From Streptomyces flavofungini (GTDB lineage: Bacteria; Actinomycetota; Actinomycetes; Streptomycetales; Streptomycetaceae): a DNA stretch of 64,000 nucleotides. The notes under the pieces are model-generated. The model had not been told where the DNA came from, did no database searches, and worked only from the letters and a program-made list of their open reading frames with translations. Positions 54,313 through 62,849 of the stretch are shown here, piece after piece. How positions within the stretch are numbered: the first letter of the stretch is position 1; every line of letters starts with the position of its first letter. The translations under genes were made by a program, and so were the position numbers. The stretch is taken from assembly GCF_030388665.1 (NCBI RefSeq), contig NZ_CP128846.1:1922001-1986000 (forward strand), written 5' to 3'.

Positions 54313-55695
54313 TCAGCTCGCGCGGCGGGTGAGCGCGCGGCGCACCACCTTGGTGAGCACGGCCGGGTGGAACAGCAGCGTGGGCGGCGCGGACATGTTC
54401 AGTACGCGGACGAACCTGGCCCATACGTCCGGGTCGGCCACGGCGAGCGCGAAGACGTGCTCGTTGTACCAGTGGGCGAAGCGGGCGGGAAGTGGCTGGT
54501 TACCGGGGGCCCACATCAGGTCGGAGCTGCTGGCCATGGTCCACGGGACCTTGATGAGGCGGGCCGCGCCGCGCTGGTAGGCGCGGCTGAGGCCGTCGAG
54601 GCCGGGCGGGCCGCCCCGGCGGCGGCGCAGCAGGCGGCCGAGCAGTTCGGCTTCGAGCGCGCCGACGGTGAGGCCCTGTCCGTACACGGGGTTGAACACG
54701 CAGACCGCGTCACCGAGCGCGATCAGGCGCTCCGGCCAGCGGGGGTTCTTGTGGTGCAGGCGCCACTCGTTGCCGGGGTTGGTGTAGCGGTGGATCTCGC
54801 CCCGCCGGGTGCCGCGCTTGATCTGCTCGGCGAGGCGCGGATTGTCGAGGCTCTGCGCGAAGTCGAGGTAGCCCTCGTCGTCGGTGGGCGGCACGTGCTG
54901 GTCGAAGCCGAACAGCGAGCACATCCAGCGGTGGTGCTCCACGGCGAGGACCACCCCGCCGCGCGGCACGCCGGGCGCGAAGGCCATCTGGTACGCGACG
55001 TCGAAGTCAGGGCCGTCCTCGCGGTCCTGCCGCGGACGTTCGTAGCACGCGGACGTGTAGGTGATCTTCGCCTTGATGACGGTCTTGGCGGACACCGGCA
55101 GCTTCGCGTCCGTGAGCCAGCGGTCGACGGAGGTGGCGCGGCCGGACGCGTCCACGACGAGGTCGGCGGTGACCTCGACGGAGCCCTCGGCGCCCGCCGT
55201 GCGGTAGCGCACCCGGTCCAGGCGGCCGGGGGCGCTCCCGGTGACGGTCTCGCAGTGCGTGGCCCCGAGCAGACGCACCGGCGTGAGCGCCGACACCCGC
55301 TGGCGCAGGCACCGTTCGAGCTCGTCGCGGGTGAAGGTCTGGATGGACACCCCGACCCGGTGGCGCGGCGCGAAGCCGGTCGGCAGCAGGAAGCTGATCC
55401 GCTCGCCGTAGTCGAAGACGGGCGCGCCGAGGTCCGCGAGTTCGGCCCGCAGCCCGGGGAAGAGACCCTCCAGGACCTCGCCGCCCTTCGCGAGCATCGC
55501 GTGCGCGTGGTAGCCCTGCGGGATGTGCGGGTGCACGCCCGTGTCCGCCTGCACCGGGTCGCGCTCCAGGACGAGCACGTCGGCGAAGTGGTCGGCGAGG
55601 ACGCGCGCGGCGACGAGCCCGGCGTACCCACCACCGACGACGACGGCCCGCTCCCAGCGGGGTCCTGCCTGTGGGCTGCGCTTGTTCGTGGCCAT
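54313..55695 (-). CDS. FAD-dependent oxidoreductase (halogenase/monooxygenase-like)
   Basis: 460 aa. N-terminal Rossmann motif AVVVGGGYAGLVAARVLADHFADVLVLERD, then HPHIPQGYHAHAMLAKGGEVLEGLFPG, VVDASGRATSVDRWL and the GD motif RLIALGDAVCVFNPVYGQGLTVGALEAELL. The pattern fits flavoproteins related to aromatic monooxygenases and squalene epoxidase-like enzymes; the W-x-W-x-I-P halogenase motif is absent. The substrate is unknown. It is divergent from the broken ATPase gene across a repeat-rich spacer. Confidence 0.8.
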   Translation of the reverse strand: MATNKRSPQAGPRWERAVVVGGGYAGLVAARVLADHFADVLVLERDPVQADTGVHPHIPQGYHAHAMLAKGGEVLEGLFPGLRAELADLGAPVFDYGERISFLLPTGFAPRHRVGVSIQTFTRDELERCLRQRVSALTPVRLLGATHCETVTGSAPGRLDRVRYRTAGAEGSVEVTADLVVDASGRATSVDRWLTDAKLPVSAKTVIKAKITYTSACYERPRQDREDGPDFDVAYQMAFAPGVPRGGVVLAVEHHRWMCSLFGFDQHVPPTDDEGYLDFAQSLDNPRLAEQIKRGTRRGEIHRYTNPGNEWRLHHKNPRWPERLIALGDAVCVFNPVYGQGLTVGALEAELLGRLLRRRRGGPPGLDGLSRAYQRGAARLIKVPWTMASSSDLMWAPGNQPLPARFAHWYNEHVFALAVADPDVWARFVRVLNMSAPPTLLFHPAVLTKVVRRALTRRAS

Positions 55696-55737
55696 GGCCC
55701 GTCCCGTCTCTCTCGGCTCAGCGCGACGGGGCTGAGC

Positions 55738-55802
55738 GCGGCTCGGTGTGTGCGGCTCGGCGTGCGGGGCTCGGTGTGCGGGGCTCGGCGTGTGCGGCTC
55801 AA
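55738..55802. repeat. 12-14 bp degenerate tandem repeat
   Basis: About five copies of a GTGCGG(GG)CTCGG(C/T) unit, just upstream of the flavoprotein gene start and at the 5' end of the broken ATPase frame. Confidence 0.7.
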
Positions 55803-56705
55803 CTCGGGTCGCACGCCTCAGAACTGATGACACTTCACCGCGTGCCACGGAGGCGATCAAGACCGCCCGGGGAGCGCACGGGAGCACACGGCGTCGCAGC
55901 GCGACCGCCTCCCCGCAGGCACCCGCCGGCACCCCGTCGGCACCCCTGGGGCCGCCCGGCCGTGAGGACGCCCCGCGAGACGCCCTGGACCACTGGCCGC
56001 ACGGCCTCGACGACCGGCTGGCCCGGACGGCCGCCCGGACGGCCGCCCGGACGGGGCTGTCCGAGCTGGACACCGCCGTCGTCCTCATCGCCCTCGCCCC
56101 CGACCTCGACCGCACCTTCGAGCCGCTCTACGGCTATCTGAACGACGACGGGAGCCGCCGCCGCGCCACCGTGGGCCTCGCGCTCGACCTGTGCGGGGTG
56201 CACGCGCACCTGGCGGCGGCTCGCGCCCGCTTCCACCCCTCGGCGCCGCTGCGCGCCCACGGCCTGCTGAGTGTCGAGGACGCCGACCGGCCGCTGCTGT
56301 CCCGGGCGTTGCGGGTTCCGGACCGGCTCGTCGCGCACCTGTTGGGCGACGACACCCCGGACGCCTCGCTCCTCGGCGGTCTCGTCCCGATGCCGGAGCC
56401 GCCGCCCGCCGCCGGGCACGACGAGGACTTCGCCAAGAGGCTCGCCGCCAGGCTCGGCGGAGGGCCCCTCGCCGTCTACCTGCGGGAGCACCGCGAGGGC
56501 GAGACCCTCGCGTCCGCCCTGCGCACGGCGGGCGTCGACGCGCTGCGCCACTCCGGCCCCGCGGACCACGTCCCGGACCTGCTGCGCGAGGCACGGCTGA
56601 GCGGCCGGGCGGTCGTGGTGTGCGGCCTGCCCGACCGACCGGGCGATGGTCGAGGAGTTGACCGCTGCCACCGACGTGACCGTTCTGCTCGCCGATCCCC
56701 GCCCG
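55748..56705 (+). pseudogene. 5' part of a winged-helix/AAA+ ATPase, truncated and frameshifted
   Basis: The reading frame contains DRLARTAARTAARTGLSELDTAVVLIALAPDLDRTFEPLYGYLNDD, then LLSVEDADRPLLSRALRVPDRLVAHLLGDD and GRAVVVCGLPDRPGD, which I recognise as the N-terminal non-ATPase region of Streptomyces AAA+ proteins. Near 56635 the frame shifts, continuing MVEELTAATDVTVLLADPRPRPH in another frame, and it is then cut off. The Walker A/B core and everything after it are absent. The 5' end is also doubtful: no good start codon follows the repeat at 55738-55802. Confidence 0.7.
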
Positions 56706-57369
56706 CGTCCGCACGGCGCCCGGGGACCTGCCGTGGTGGCGCCGGCTGTTCGGGCCCGGCCGGGAGGAGGCGCCCTGGGCCGGTGAGCGGCCCCGGCTGC
56801 GCCGTGTGTTCGACCGGGTCGGCACCTGGGTCACCGTCGTCGTGGTCGTGACGCTGCTCATCCTCGGCGTGGTGTTCATCCCCGACGGCTACAACGCGAC
56901 GCGTGACCACTTCGCCAAGCGCGCCCCGGTCGAGCCGGACCGGATCAAGGCGTCCCGGGCGTACGAGGGTCACCCCGCGAAGCTGGCGTTCGACAAGCTG
57001 AACAACACCTGGTGGGGGCCGGGGGTGGCACAGTCGGGCCAGGGCGAGTGGATCGAGGTGGGGTTCGCGCGGCCGACCCGGCTGCTCGACCTCATCATCA
57101 CGCCGGGTACGTCGACGCGCGCCGACCGGCTCGACAAGTCCGCGCTGCCGCGTCGGGTGAAGGCGACGATCACCAAGCAGGACGGCAGCACGACGACCCG
57201 CGATCTGACCCTGGACCCGGGGGCGGGCGGCCGGCGCCGCGCCTTCCGCGTCGGCGAGGTCACCAAGGTCCGCTTCACGATCGAGTCGGCCCACGCCGCG
57301 ACCGCGAAGAAGCAGGTGGCCATCGCGGAGATCGAGATGTTCGGCCGCTCCGACGGAAGCAGGACCTGA
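56701..57369 (+). pseudogene. C-terminal half of a membrane/discoidin-like protein joined to the ATPase remnant
   Basis: A third frame reads PGDLPWWRRLFGPGREEAPWAGERPRLRRVFDRVGTWVTVVVVVTLLILGVVFIP (one membrane helix), then a discoidin-like galactose-binding-fold module (IKASRAYEGHPAKLAFDKLNNTWWGPG ... EWIEVGFARPTRLLDLIITPG ... AIAEIEMFGRSDG). Such proteins normally begin with a zinc ribbon before the WWRRLF segment; that part is missing here. A GTG at 56806 could still start a ~187-aa product. A single deletion between two adjacent genes explains both remnants. Confidence 0.65.
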
Positions 57370-57461
57370 TCCGGCGGGAGCCGGGCCCGACGCGGTCGCG
57401 GGGTCCCGGGCGCCACCGGGGCCCCGGGCTTCCGCCCACGTCAGCCCCTGCGCGGCCCCTT

Positions 57462-57480
57462 CTATACACTGCATGTATAG
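57462..57480 (+). promoter_or_regulatory. Palindrome overlapping the deacetylase start region
   Basis: CTATACA-ctgca-TGTATAG, perfect 7-bp arms, with another CTATACAC at 57500-57507. TATAGT (57476-57481) could be a -10 box whose transcript would begin at or near the ATG at 57488. Confidence 0.55.
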
Positions 57481-57487
57481 TTCCCGC

Positions 57488-58285
57488 ATGCCTGCTATAC
57501 ACAAGATGCGGAAGCCCGCGATCAGGTTGCGTCCGCGCACCGCCTTTCTCGGGCTCGCCACGCTCGCCGCGAGCGTGGCCCTGTCCGGCTGCACCAAGCT
57601 GGACACCGTGTCCCCGAGCACCGTCCGCAAGGACGCGGTGGACGCGAAAGCCGCTGACCAGGGCACGTTCGGCACCGTGGACTGCCGCAAGGCGAAGTGC
57701 ATCGCGCTGACCTTCGACGCCGGGCCCAGCGAGAACACGCCACGGCTGCTGAAGATCCTCAAGGAGAAGGCCGTGCCCGCGACCTTCTTCACGCTCGGCA
57801 AGAACCACATCGTGAAGTACCCCGAGCTGGTCAAGCAGATGGACGCCGAGGGGCACGAGGTCGCGAGCCACACGTGGTCGCACAAGATCCTCACCAAGAT
57901 CGACCCCGAGGAGGCGCGCGCCGAGCTGGAGCGCCCCAACAAGGCGATCGAGAAGCTCATCGGCAAGAAGCCGACGCTCATGCGCCCGCCGCAGGGCCGC
58001 ACCAACGACACCGTCAACAAGATCTCCCGCGAGCTCGGGCTCTCCGAGATCCTGTGGACGGTGACGGCCAAGGACTACACGACGAACGACTCCGCCCTCA
58101 TCGAGAAGCGGGTCCTGGAACAGTCGAGCCGGGACGGAATCATCCTGCTGCACGACATCTACAAGGGGACCGTGCCCGCGGTGCCGGGCATCATCGACGC
58201 CCTGAAGGAGCGCGGGTACGTCTTCGTGACCGTGCCGCAGCTGCTCGCGCCGGGCAAGGCGGAGCCGGGGAAGGTGTACCGCTAG
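57488..58285 (+). CDS. Polysaccharide deacetylase (CE4/NodB) lipoprotein
   Basis: About 265 aa. Leader PAIRLRPRTAFLGLATLAASVALSGC with a lipobox Cys, so it is anchored outside the membrane. NodB motifs: CIALTFDAGPSE (the usual TFDDGP has Ala for the second Asp), SHTWSHKIL (metal His pair), LMRPPQGRTND, TAKDY and GIILLHDIY. It probably removes N-acetyl groups from cell-wall or chitin-like sugars. The start is uncertain among ATGs at 57473, 57488 and 57506; no Shine-Dalgarno is visible and the promoter position suggests a leaderless message. Confidence 0.85.
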   Translation: MPAIHKMRKPAIRLRPRTAFLGLATLAASVALSGCTKLDTVSPSTVRKDAVDAKAADQGTFGTVDCRKAKCIALTFDAGPSENTPRLLKILKEKAVPATFFTLGKNHIVKYPELVKQMDAEGHEVASHTWSHKILTKIDPEEARAELERPNKAIEKLIGKKPTLMRPPQGRTNDTVNKISRELGLSEILWTVTAKDYTTNDSALIEKRVLEQSSRDGIILLHDIYKGTVPAVPGIIDALKERGYVFVTVPQLLAPGKAEPGKVYR

Positions 58286-58292
58286 TCGGCGG

Positions 58293-59597
58293 TCACCACT
58301 CCACGTACAGGGCCTCCGGTGACCGGTGGATCAGCGTCGGGCGCATCTTCACCGGCGGCCCGTCCGCAGCGAGCCTGAGGCCGGGGAAGCGCCGCGTGAA
58401 CAGCTCCAGCGTCACCCGCAGCTGCTCGCGGGCGAGCTGGGCGCCGGGGCAGCCGTGCGCGCCCAGGCCGAAGGCGACGTGCCGGGCGACCGGGGTGCGG
58501 GTGATGTCGAAGACGTCGGGGCGTTCGTACCGCCCGGCGTCGCGCCCCGCCGAGCCGAAGCCGACCAGGACCTCGGCGCCCGCCGGGAGTTCGGTGCCCG
58601 CGAGGGTGACGGCGCGGGTGGTGACGCGGCGGAAGCCCTGGAGCGCGGTGTCGTAGCGGGCCGCCTCCTCGATGGCCGCGGGGATCCGCTCCGGCTCCTC
58701 GCAGAGCAGCTTCCACTGCGCGGGGTGGCGCAGCAGGTGCAGCAGGGTCGTGCCGATCAGCGCCGTGGTGGTCAGGTGCCCGGCGAGCAGGAAGTTGTGC
58801 AGGTGCGCGACCAGTTCGGCGCGCTGCCCGAGGGTCAGCGCGGGGCCGGCGCCGTCGGCCTCGGGTTCGCTGTCGTCGGGATCGCTGTCGTCGGGGGCGA
58901 GCGAGCCGACCATCTCGCTGCACAGATCGTCCCGGGGCGCGGCGTGCCGGTCCTGTACGTAGCCCTCCAGGAGCCGTCGCAGCGCCACCGTGTCGTGGGC
59001 CGCCGCGACCTGCTCGTCCTCCGGGAGCGGCCGGAACAGCAGCTGCTCCGAGCTGTGGCCGCCGCGCACGACCACCGGCACGTCCGCCGGGTCGAGGCCG
59101 AGGATCCTGCCGATCACCTGCCCCGGCAGCCGTAGCGCGTAAGCCTCCATCACGTCCACGCGCGGCCCGCCCCGCCTGCCGGGTCCCGCCGCGGCGAGGG
59201 CGTCGACCAGGGCCGTCGCCCGCTCGATCACGTACGGCAGGACGGCGGCGACCCGGGCCGGGGAGAGGCCGCGCACGATGGGTGCGCGCAGGCGCTGGTG
59301 GGCCGGGCCGTCGGCGGTGACGACGACGCGGCGGCGCGGTCCGCCGCCCTGGTCCTGGCCGAGGACGGCGAGGGCCGCGGGCGCGGGGACGGTGTCCGGG
59401 CGCACCGCGTTGGCCGAGGAGAACACGTCGGGCCTGCGCAGCACCTCACGGACGTCGGCGTCCCTGGCGACCAGCCAGGCCTGCAGCTCGGGCACGAAGG
59501 TGAGCCCTTCGGCACGCCGGGCGCGCGCGTACAGCGGGTAGGGGTCGCGCATCAACTCGTCGAGCCTGGCGTGCTGTTGCCGCTCCATCCTCCTCAT
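58293..59597 (-). CDS. Cytochrome P450
   Basis: About 434 aa. The heme-ligand Cys motif is FGLGAHGCPGAQLAREQLRVTL. I-helix oxygen motif LLAGHLTTTALIGTTLL, K-helix ExxR in IEEAARYD, and an N-terminal DELMRDPYPLYARARRAEGL typical of soluble class I bacterial P450s. Monooxygenation of an unknown substrate; no ferredoxin gene lies beside it. The TetR gene is directly upstream on the same strand (84 bp), so it may be regulated by that repressor. Confidence 0.92.
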   Translation of the reverse strand: MRRMERQQHARLDELMRDPYPLYARARRAEGLTFVPELQAWLVARDADVREVLRRPDVFSSANAVRPDTVPAPAALAVLGQDQGGGPRRRVVVTADGPAHQRLRAPIVRGLSPARVAAVLPYVIERATALVDALAAAGPGRRGGPRVDVMEAYALRLPGQVIGRILGLDPADVPVVVRGGHSSEQLLFRPLPEDEQVAAAHDTVALRRLLEGYVQDRHAAPRDDLCSEMVGSLAPDDSDPDDSEPEADGAGPALTLGQRAELVAHLHNFLLAGHLTTTALIGTTLLHLLRHPAQWKLLCEEPERIPAAIEEAARYDTALQGFRRVTTRAVTLAGTELPAGAEVLVGFGSAGRDAGRYERPDVFDITRTPVARHVAFGLGAHGCPGAQLAREQLRVTLELFTRRFPGLRLAADGPPVKMRPTLIHRSPEALYVEW

Positions 59598-59681
59598 GGT
59601 GCCCGAGCCGCCGAGGCCCACGGAAGGGCGCGCGCCCGCCCACGGGGACCGTGCGCCGGCGCGGTCCCCCCGCGGTCCCCT

Positions 59682-60299
59682 TCAGCCCCGCAGGACCCCC
59701 GCGTCAAGGGCCGGGGCGATCACGGTGAACGCCTGGTCCGTCAGGCCCGCCGGGTCCTCCTTGCCCTCGCTGCCGCTCCACCGGTGCAGCACCGTGTCGA
59801 AGGCGTTCAGCGCCATCCCGGCGGCCAGGCGCGGGTACATCTCGGCCGCGGCGTCGCGGCCTTCCCGGCGGGCCAGCTCCGCCGCCAGGTCGTCGCGCCA
59901 CTGCGCCTGCCGCTCCAGGAAGCGGGCGAGCAGCGCGGGCGTCCCGAGGATCAGCCGGACCACGCGCAGCGCCCGCTCGGAGTGGTCGGCGCACTCGCCG
60001 AGCGGGACCCAGACGGCGTGCCGCAGCGCCTCGGACGGCCGCTCCCCGGCAGGCCGGGCGGCCAGCTCCGCGCACATGCCGGTGCCCATGTCGGCGAGGA
60101 ACTGGACGACGACGTCCTCCTTGGACGCGAAGTACCGGAAGAACGTCCGCTTGGAGACGCCCGCCGCGCCCACGATCTCGTCGACGGTGACGGCGTCGAA
60201 CCCCTTCAGGGCGAGCAACTGCAGCGCCGCTTCGGTCAATTCGTCCGCGACGAGCTGACGCTTGCGCTCGGCCAGGCTGATTTCACGGCGAGAACTCAC
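59682..60299 (-). CDS. TetR-family regulator
   Basis: 205 aa. N-terminal HTH: LTEAALQLLALKGFDAVTVDEIVGAAGVSKRTFFRYFASKEDVVVQFLA, followed by a helical ligand domain ending LTDQAFTVIAPALDAGVLRG. A GTG start is used. It is divergent from the SDR gene over 72 bp containing the palindrome at 60346-60360, which is the likely operator, and is upstream of the P450 gene on its own strand. Confidence 0.88.
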   Translation of the reverse strand: MSSRREISLAERKRQLVADELTEAALQLLALKGFDAVTVDEIVGAAGVSKRTFFRYFASKEDVVVQFLADMGTGMCAELAARPAGERPSEALRHAVWVPLGECADHSERALRVVRLILGTPALLARFLERQAQWRDDLAAELARREGRDAAAEMYPRLAAGMALNAFDTVLHRWSGSEGKEDPAGLTDQAFTVIAPALDAGVLRG

Positions 60300-60345
60300 C
60301 CCGCCATGCTACATGCGATGCCCCGCATGGCACTTGGTAGCGCAT

Positions 60346-60360
60346 TGACACTCGGTGTCA
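60346..60360. promoter_or_regulatory. TetR operator between regulator and SDR genes
   Basis: TGACAC-TCG-GTGTCA, a perfect 6-bp-arm palindrome overlapping a TTGACA -35-like hexamer (60345-60350). TTGACACnnnGTGTCAA-like sites are common for TetR proteins in front of SDR genes in Streptomyces. Confidence 0.7.
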
Positions 60361-60371
60361 CGCGAGGCAGC

Positions 60372-61451
60372 ATGTGCCGCATGACGCAGCAGAGCCAGCA
60401 GCACGCGCAGCGCGGGCAGCAGCAGCCACGGAAGGGCGGCTGGGACGCCGCCTCCATACCGGACCTGACCGGCCGGGTGTACGTCGTCACGGGGGCCAAC
60501 AGCGGCCTCGGCCTCGCGACCACCCGCGCCCTCGCCCGCCGGGGCGCGCACGTGGTCCTCGCGGTACGGGACGAGGCGAAGGGCCGCCGGGCCGTGGCGG
60601 GGATCACCGCCGACCAGCCGGACGCGAGCCTGGAGGTGCGCCGCCTCGACCTGGCCGACCTCGACTCGGTGCGCGCCTTCGCCGCCGGTCTGCACGCGGA
60701 CCGCACCGGCTCGAACGGCCCCGGCGGCCTGGACGGCCTCATCAACAACGCGGGCGTGATGGCCCCGCCCCGGACGCTCGGCGCGCAGGGCCACGAGCTC
60801 CAGTTCGCCGCCAACCACCTGGGCCACTTCGCGCTCACGGGGCTGCTGCTCGACCTGCTGACGGCGACGCCGGACTCCCGTGTGGTCACGGTGACGTCGA
60901 CCAACCACCGCCAGGGCCGCCTCGCCTTCGACGACCTCTCCGGGGAGCGGACGTACTCCCCGATGGCGTTCTACAACCAGTCCAAGCTGGCCAACGCCGT
61001 CTTCGGCCACGAGCTGCACCGCCGCCTGACCGAGGCGTCGAGCCCCGTCCGCAGCGTCCTCGCCCACCCCGGCTACACCGCCACCAACCTCCAGACGGCC
61101 GCCCCGACCGGCATGGTCAAGCTCCTGTTCGGCCGCCTCCTCAAGCCCCTGGCCCAGTCCCCCGACCGGGGCGCCCTCCCCCAGCTCTACGCGGCGACGG
61201 CACCGGAGGCACAGGGCGGCGACTTCATCGGCCCCGACGGCCCGGCGGAACTGCGCGGCGCCCCCAAGCGGGTACGCCTCTCCCCCGAAGCGACGAACCC
61301 CGAGACCGCGACCCGCCTCTGGACCTTGTCGGAGGACCTGACGGGGGTGCACTTCACGTTCCGGGGAAGGGACTTGAGCCCCTCCACCGGCCACTCGACG
61401 TCCCGGGAGGAGGATCTGCCCCCGTCCGGCGATCGAGACGAGGGCGATTGA
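60372..61451 (+). CDS. Short-chain dehydrogenase/reductase
   Basis: About 359 aa. Cofactor motif VYVVTGANSGLGLATTRALARRG, then NNAGVMAPP, the Ser in VVTVTSTNHRQG and the YxxxK catalytic pair in FYNQSKLANAVFGHEL. It matches retinol dehydrogenase-/WWOX-like SDRs that act on hydrophobic alcohols or ketones with NAD(P). The last ~10 codons (PPSGDRDEG) and the stop lie inside a Streptomyces-type dispersed repeat. Two start ATGs are possible (60372, 60381). A TetR gene is divergent. Confidence 0.88.
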   Translation: MCRMTQQSQQHAQRGQQQPRKGGWDAASIPDLTGRVYVVTGANSGLGLATTRALARRGAHVVLAVRDEAKGRRAVAGITADQPDASLEVRRLDLADLDSVRAFAAGLHADRTGSNGPGGLDGLINNAGVMAPPRTLGAQGHELQFAANHLGHFALTGLLLDLLTATPDSRVVTVTSTNHRQGRLAFDDLSGERTYSPMAFYNQSKLANAVFGHELHRRLTEASSPVRSVLAHPGYTATNLQTAAPTGMVKLLFGRLLKPLAQSPDRGALPQLYAATAPEAQGGDFIGPDGPAELRGAPKRVRLSPEATNPETATRLWTLSEDLTGVHFTFRGRDLSPSTGHSTSREEDLPPSGDRDEGD

Positions 61452-61518
61452 GGCGAACGCGCAGCGCGATGCCTTCTCAGCCCGTCCGGCGTTCGAGGAC
61501 GAGCGCGCAGCGCGATGA
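61423..61518 (+). repeat. Two copies of a Streptomyces dispersed intergenic repeat
   Basis: Copy 1 (61423-61473) begins CCCGTCCGGCGATCGAGACG and ends GCGCAGCGCGATG; copy 2 (61483-61518) has CCCGTCCGGCGTTCGAGGAC, then GAGCGCGCAGCGCGATG. The motif 'cccgtccggcg-t/a-tcgagg-acgag' followed by 'gcgcagcgcga' is frequently seen downstream of genes in Streptomyces genomes (my recollection). Copy 1 extends into the end of the SDR gene. Confidence 0.75.
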
Positions 61519-61555
61519 ACAGCAACCCCGTCCGGGGGCGCCGACCGGCCCGACC

Positions 61556-62776
61556 TCAGGCGACCGACCCGATCCGCCCACCCGTCTTCCGCGTTCCGTC
61601 ATGGTGGATGGGCGTGTGCGCCCCGGTGAGCGAGACCCCGCTCCCGCCCCGCCGCGAGGCGACGATCTCCGCCGCGATGGACAACGCCGTCTCCTCCGGC
61701 GTACGCGCCCCGAGGTCGAGCCCGATGGGCGACCGCAGGCGCGCCAACTCCAGCTCGCTGACGCCGACTTCACGCAGCCGGCGGTTGCGGTCCTGATGGG
61801 TGCGGCGCGACCCCATGGCGCCCACGTAGGCCACCGGAAGCCGCAGCGCGAGCCGCAGCAGCGGCACGTCGAACTTGGCGTCGTGCGTGAGGACGCACAG
61901 GACGGTGCGGCCGTCGACCTCGGTGCGCTCCAGGTACTCGTGGGGCCACTCGACGACGATCTCGTCGGCGTCGGGGAAGCGGACGGACGTGGCGAAGACG
62001 GGCCGGGCGTCGCACACGGTGACGTGGTAGCCGAGGAACTTGCCGACGCGGACGAGGGCCGAGGCGAAGTCGATGGCCCCGAAGACGATCATCCGGGGCG
62101 GGGGTACGGAGGACTCGACCAGGACGGTCAGGGGCTGCCCGCAGCGGGAGCCGTCCGCGCCGATCCCGACGGTCGCGGTGCGGCCCGCGTCCAGCAGGGC
62201 ACGCGCCTCGCCCGCCACGGTCCGGTCCAGCTCGGGATGTCCGCCGAGCCCGCCCTCGTACGGGACGGCGACATCCCGGGCGACCTCCTCCGGGGGCCCG
62301 TCCCCGTGCGCGGCCCCCGCGGCCCCGGCCCCGGCGTCCGCGCGGACGAGCAGCACCTGGCCCATCAGCTCGGCCGGGCCTTCGGTGACCCGGGCGACCG
62401 CGGCCGCATCGCCCCGGGCCGCGGCGGCGAGGGCGGCGGCGTACACCGGCCGCGCGGGCGAGTCCGCGCGGACCGGCGTCACCATGATGTCGATGACTCC
62501 GCCGCAGGTCAGGCCTACGGCGAAGGCGTCGTCGTCGCTGTAGCCGAAGCGTTCGACGACGGTGTCGCCGTCGTCGAGCGCCTGCCGGCACAGCTCGTAC
62601 ACCGCGCCCTCCACACAGCCCCCGGAGACCGACCCGATCGCCGTGCCGTCGCTGTCGACGGCGAGGGCGGCGCCGGGCTGCCGGGGCGCGCTGCCGCCGA
62701 CGGCCACGACGGTGGCGACGGCGAAGTCACGCCCCTGCTCGACCCACCGGTTCAGCTCTTCGGCGATGTCCAGCAT
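61556..62776 (-). CDS. XdhC/CoxI-family xanthine dehydrogenase accessory protein
   Basis: 406 aa. N-terminal XdhC_CoxI domain (EELNRWVEQGRDFAVATVVAVGGSAPRQPGAALAVDSDGTAIGSVSGGCVEGAVYELC ... FGYSDDDAFAVGLTCGG) and a C-terminal Rossmann domain (MIVFGAIDFASALVRVGKFLGYHVTVCDARPVFATSVRFPDADEIV ... YVGAMGSRRTHQDRNRRL). These proteins bind and sulfurate molybdenum cofactor for xanthine dehydrogenase. The ATG follows GAGGAGG. It is placed after a hypoxanthine/guanine-type permease, completing the purine theme. Confidence 0.9.
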   Translation of the reverse strand: MLDIAEELNRWVEQGRDFAVATVVAVGGSAPRQPGAALAVDSDGTAIGSVSGGCVEGAVYELCRQALDDGDTVVERFGYSDDDAFAVGLTCGGVIDIMVTPVRADSPARPVYAAALAAAARGDAAAVARVTEGPAELMGQVLLVRADAGAGAAGAAHGDGPPEEVARDVAVPYEGGLGGHPELDRTVAGEARALLDAGRTATVGIGADGSRCGQPLTVLVESSVPPPRMIVFGAIDFASALVRVGKFLGYHVTVCDARPVFATSVRFPDADEIVVEWPHEYLERTEVDGRTVLCVLTHDAKFDVPLLRLALRLPVAYVGAMGSRRTHQDRNRRLREVGVSELELARLRSPIGLDLGARTPEETALSIAAEIVASRRGGSGVSLTGAHTPIHHDGTRKTGGRIGSVA

Positions 62777-62849
62777 GTCGGCCTCCTCAAGGGCTCTGCG
62801 GAGCCTCCCCGAGAGACTCCCCATGTGCGTGTGCGGGGCGGGCGGCGCC

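Noticed and set aside
57488..61451. Small natural-product cluster (deacetylase, P450, TetR, SDR)
   Set aside because: There is no PKS, NRPS, terpene, RiPP or other core gene, and the genes lie in mixed orientations with their own regulators.
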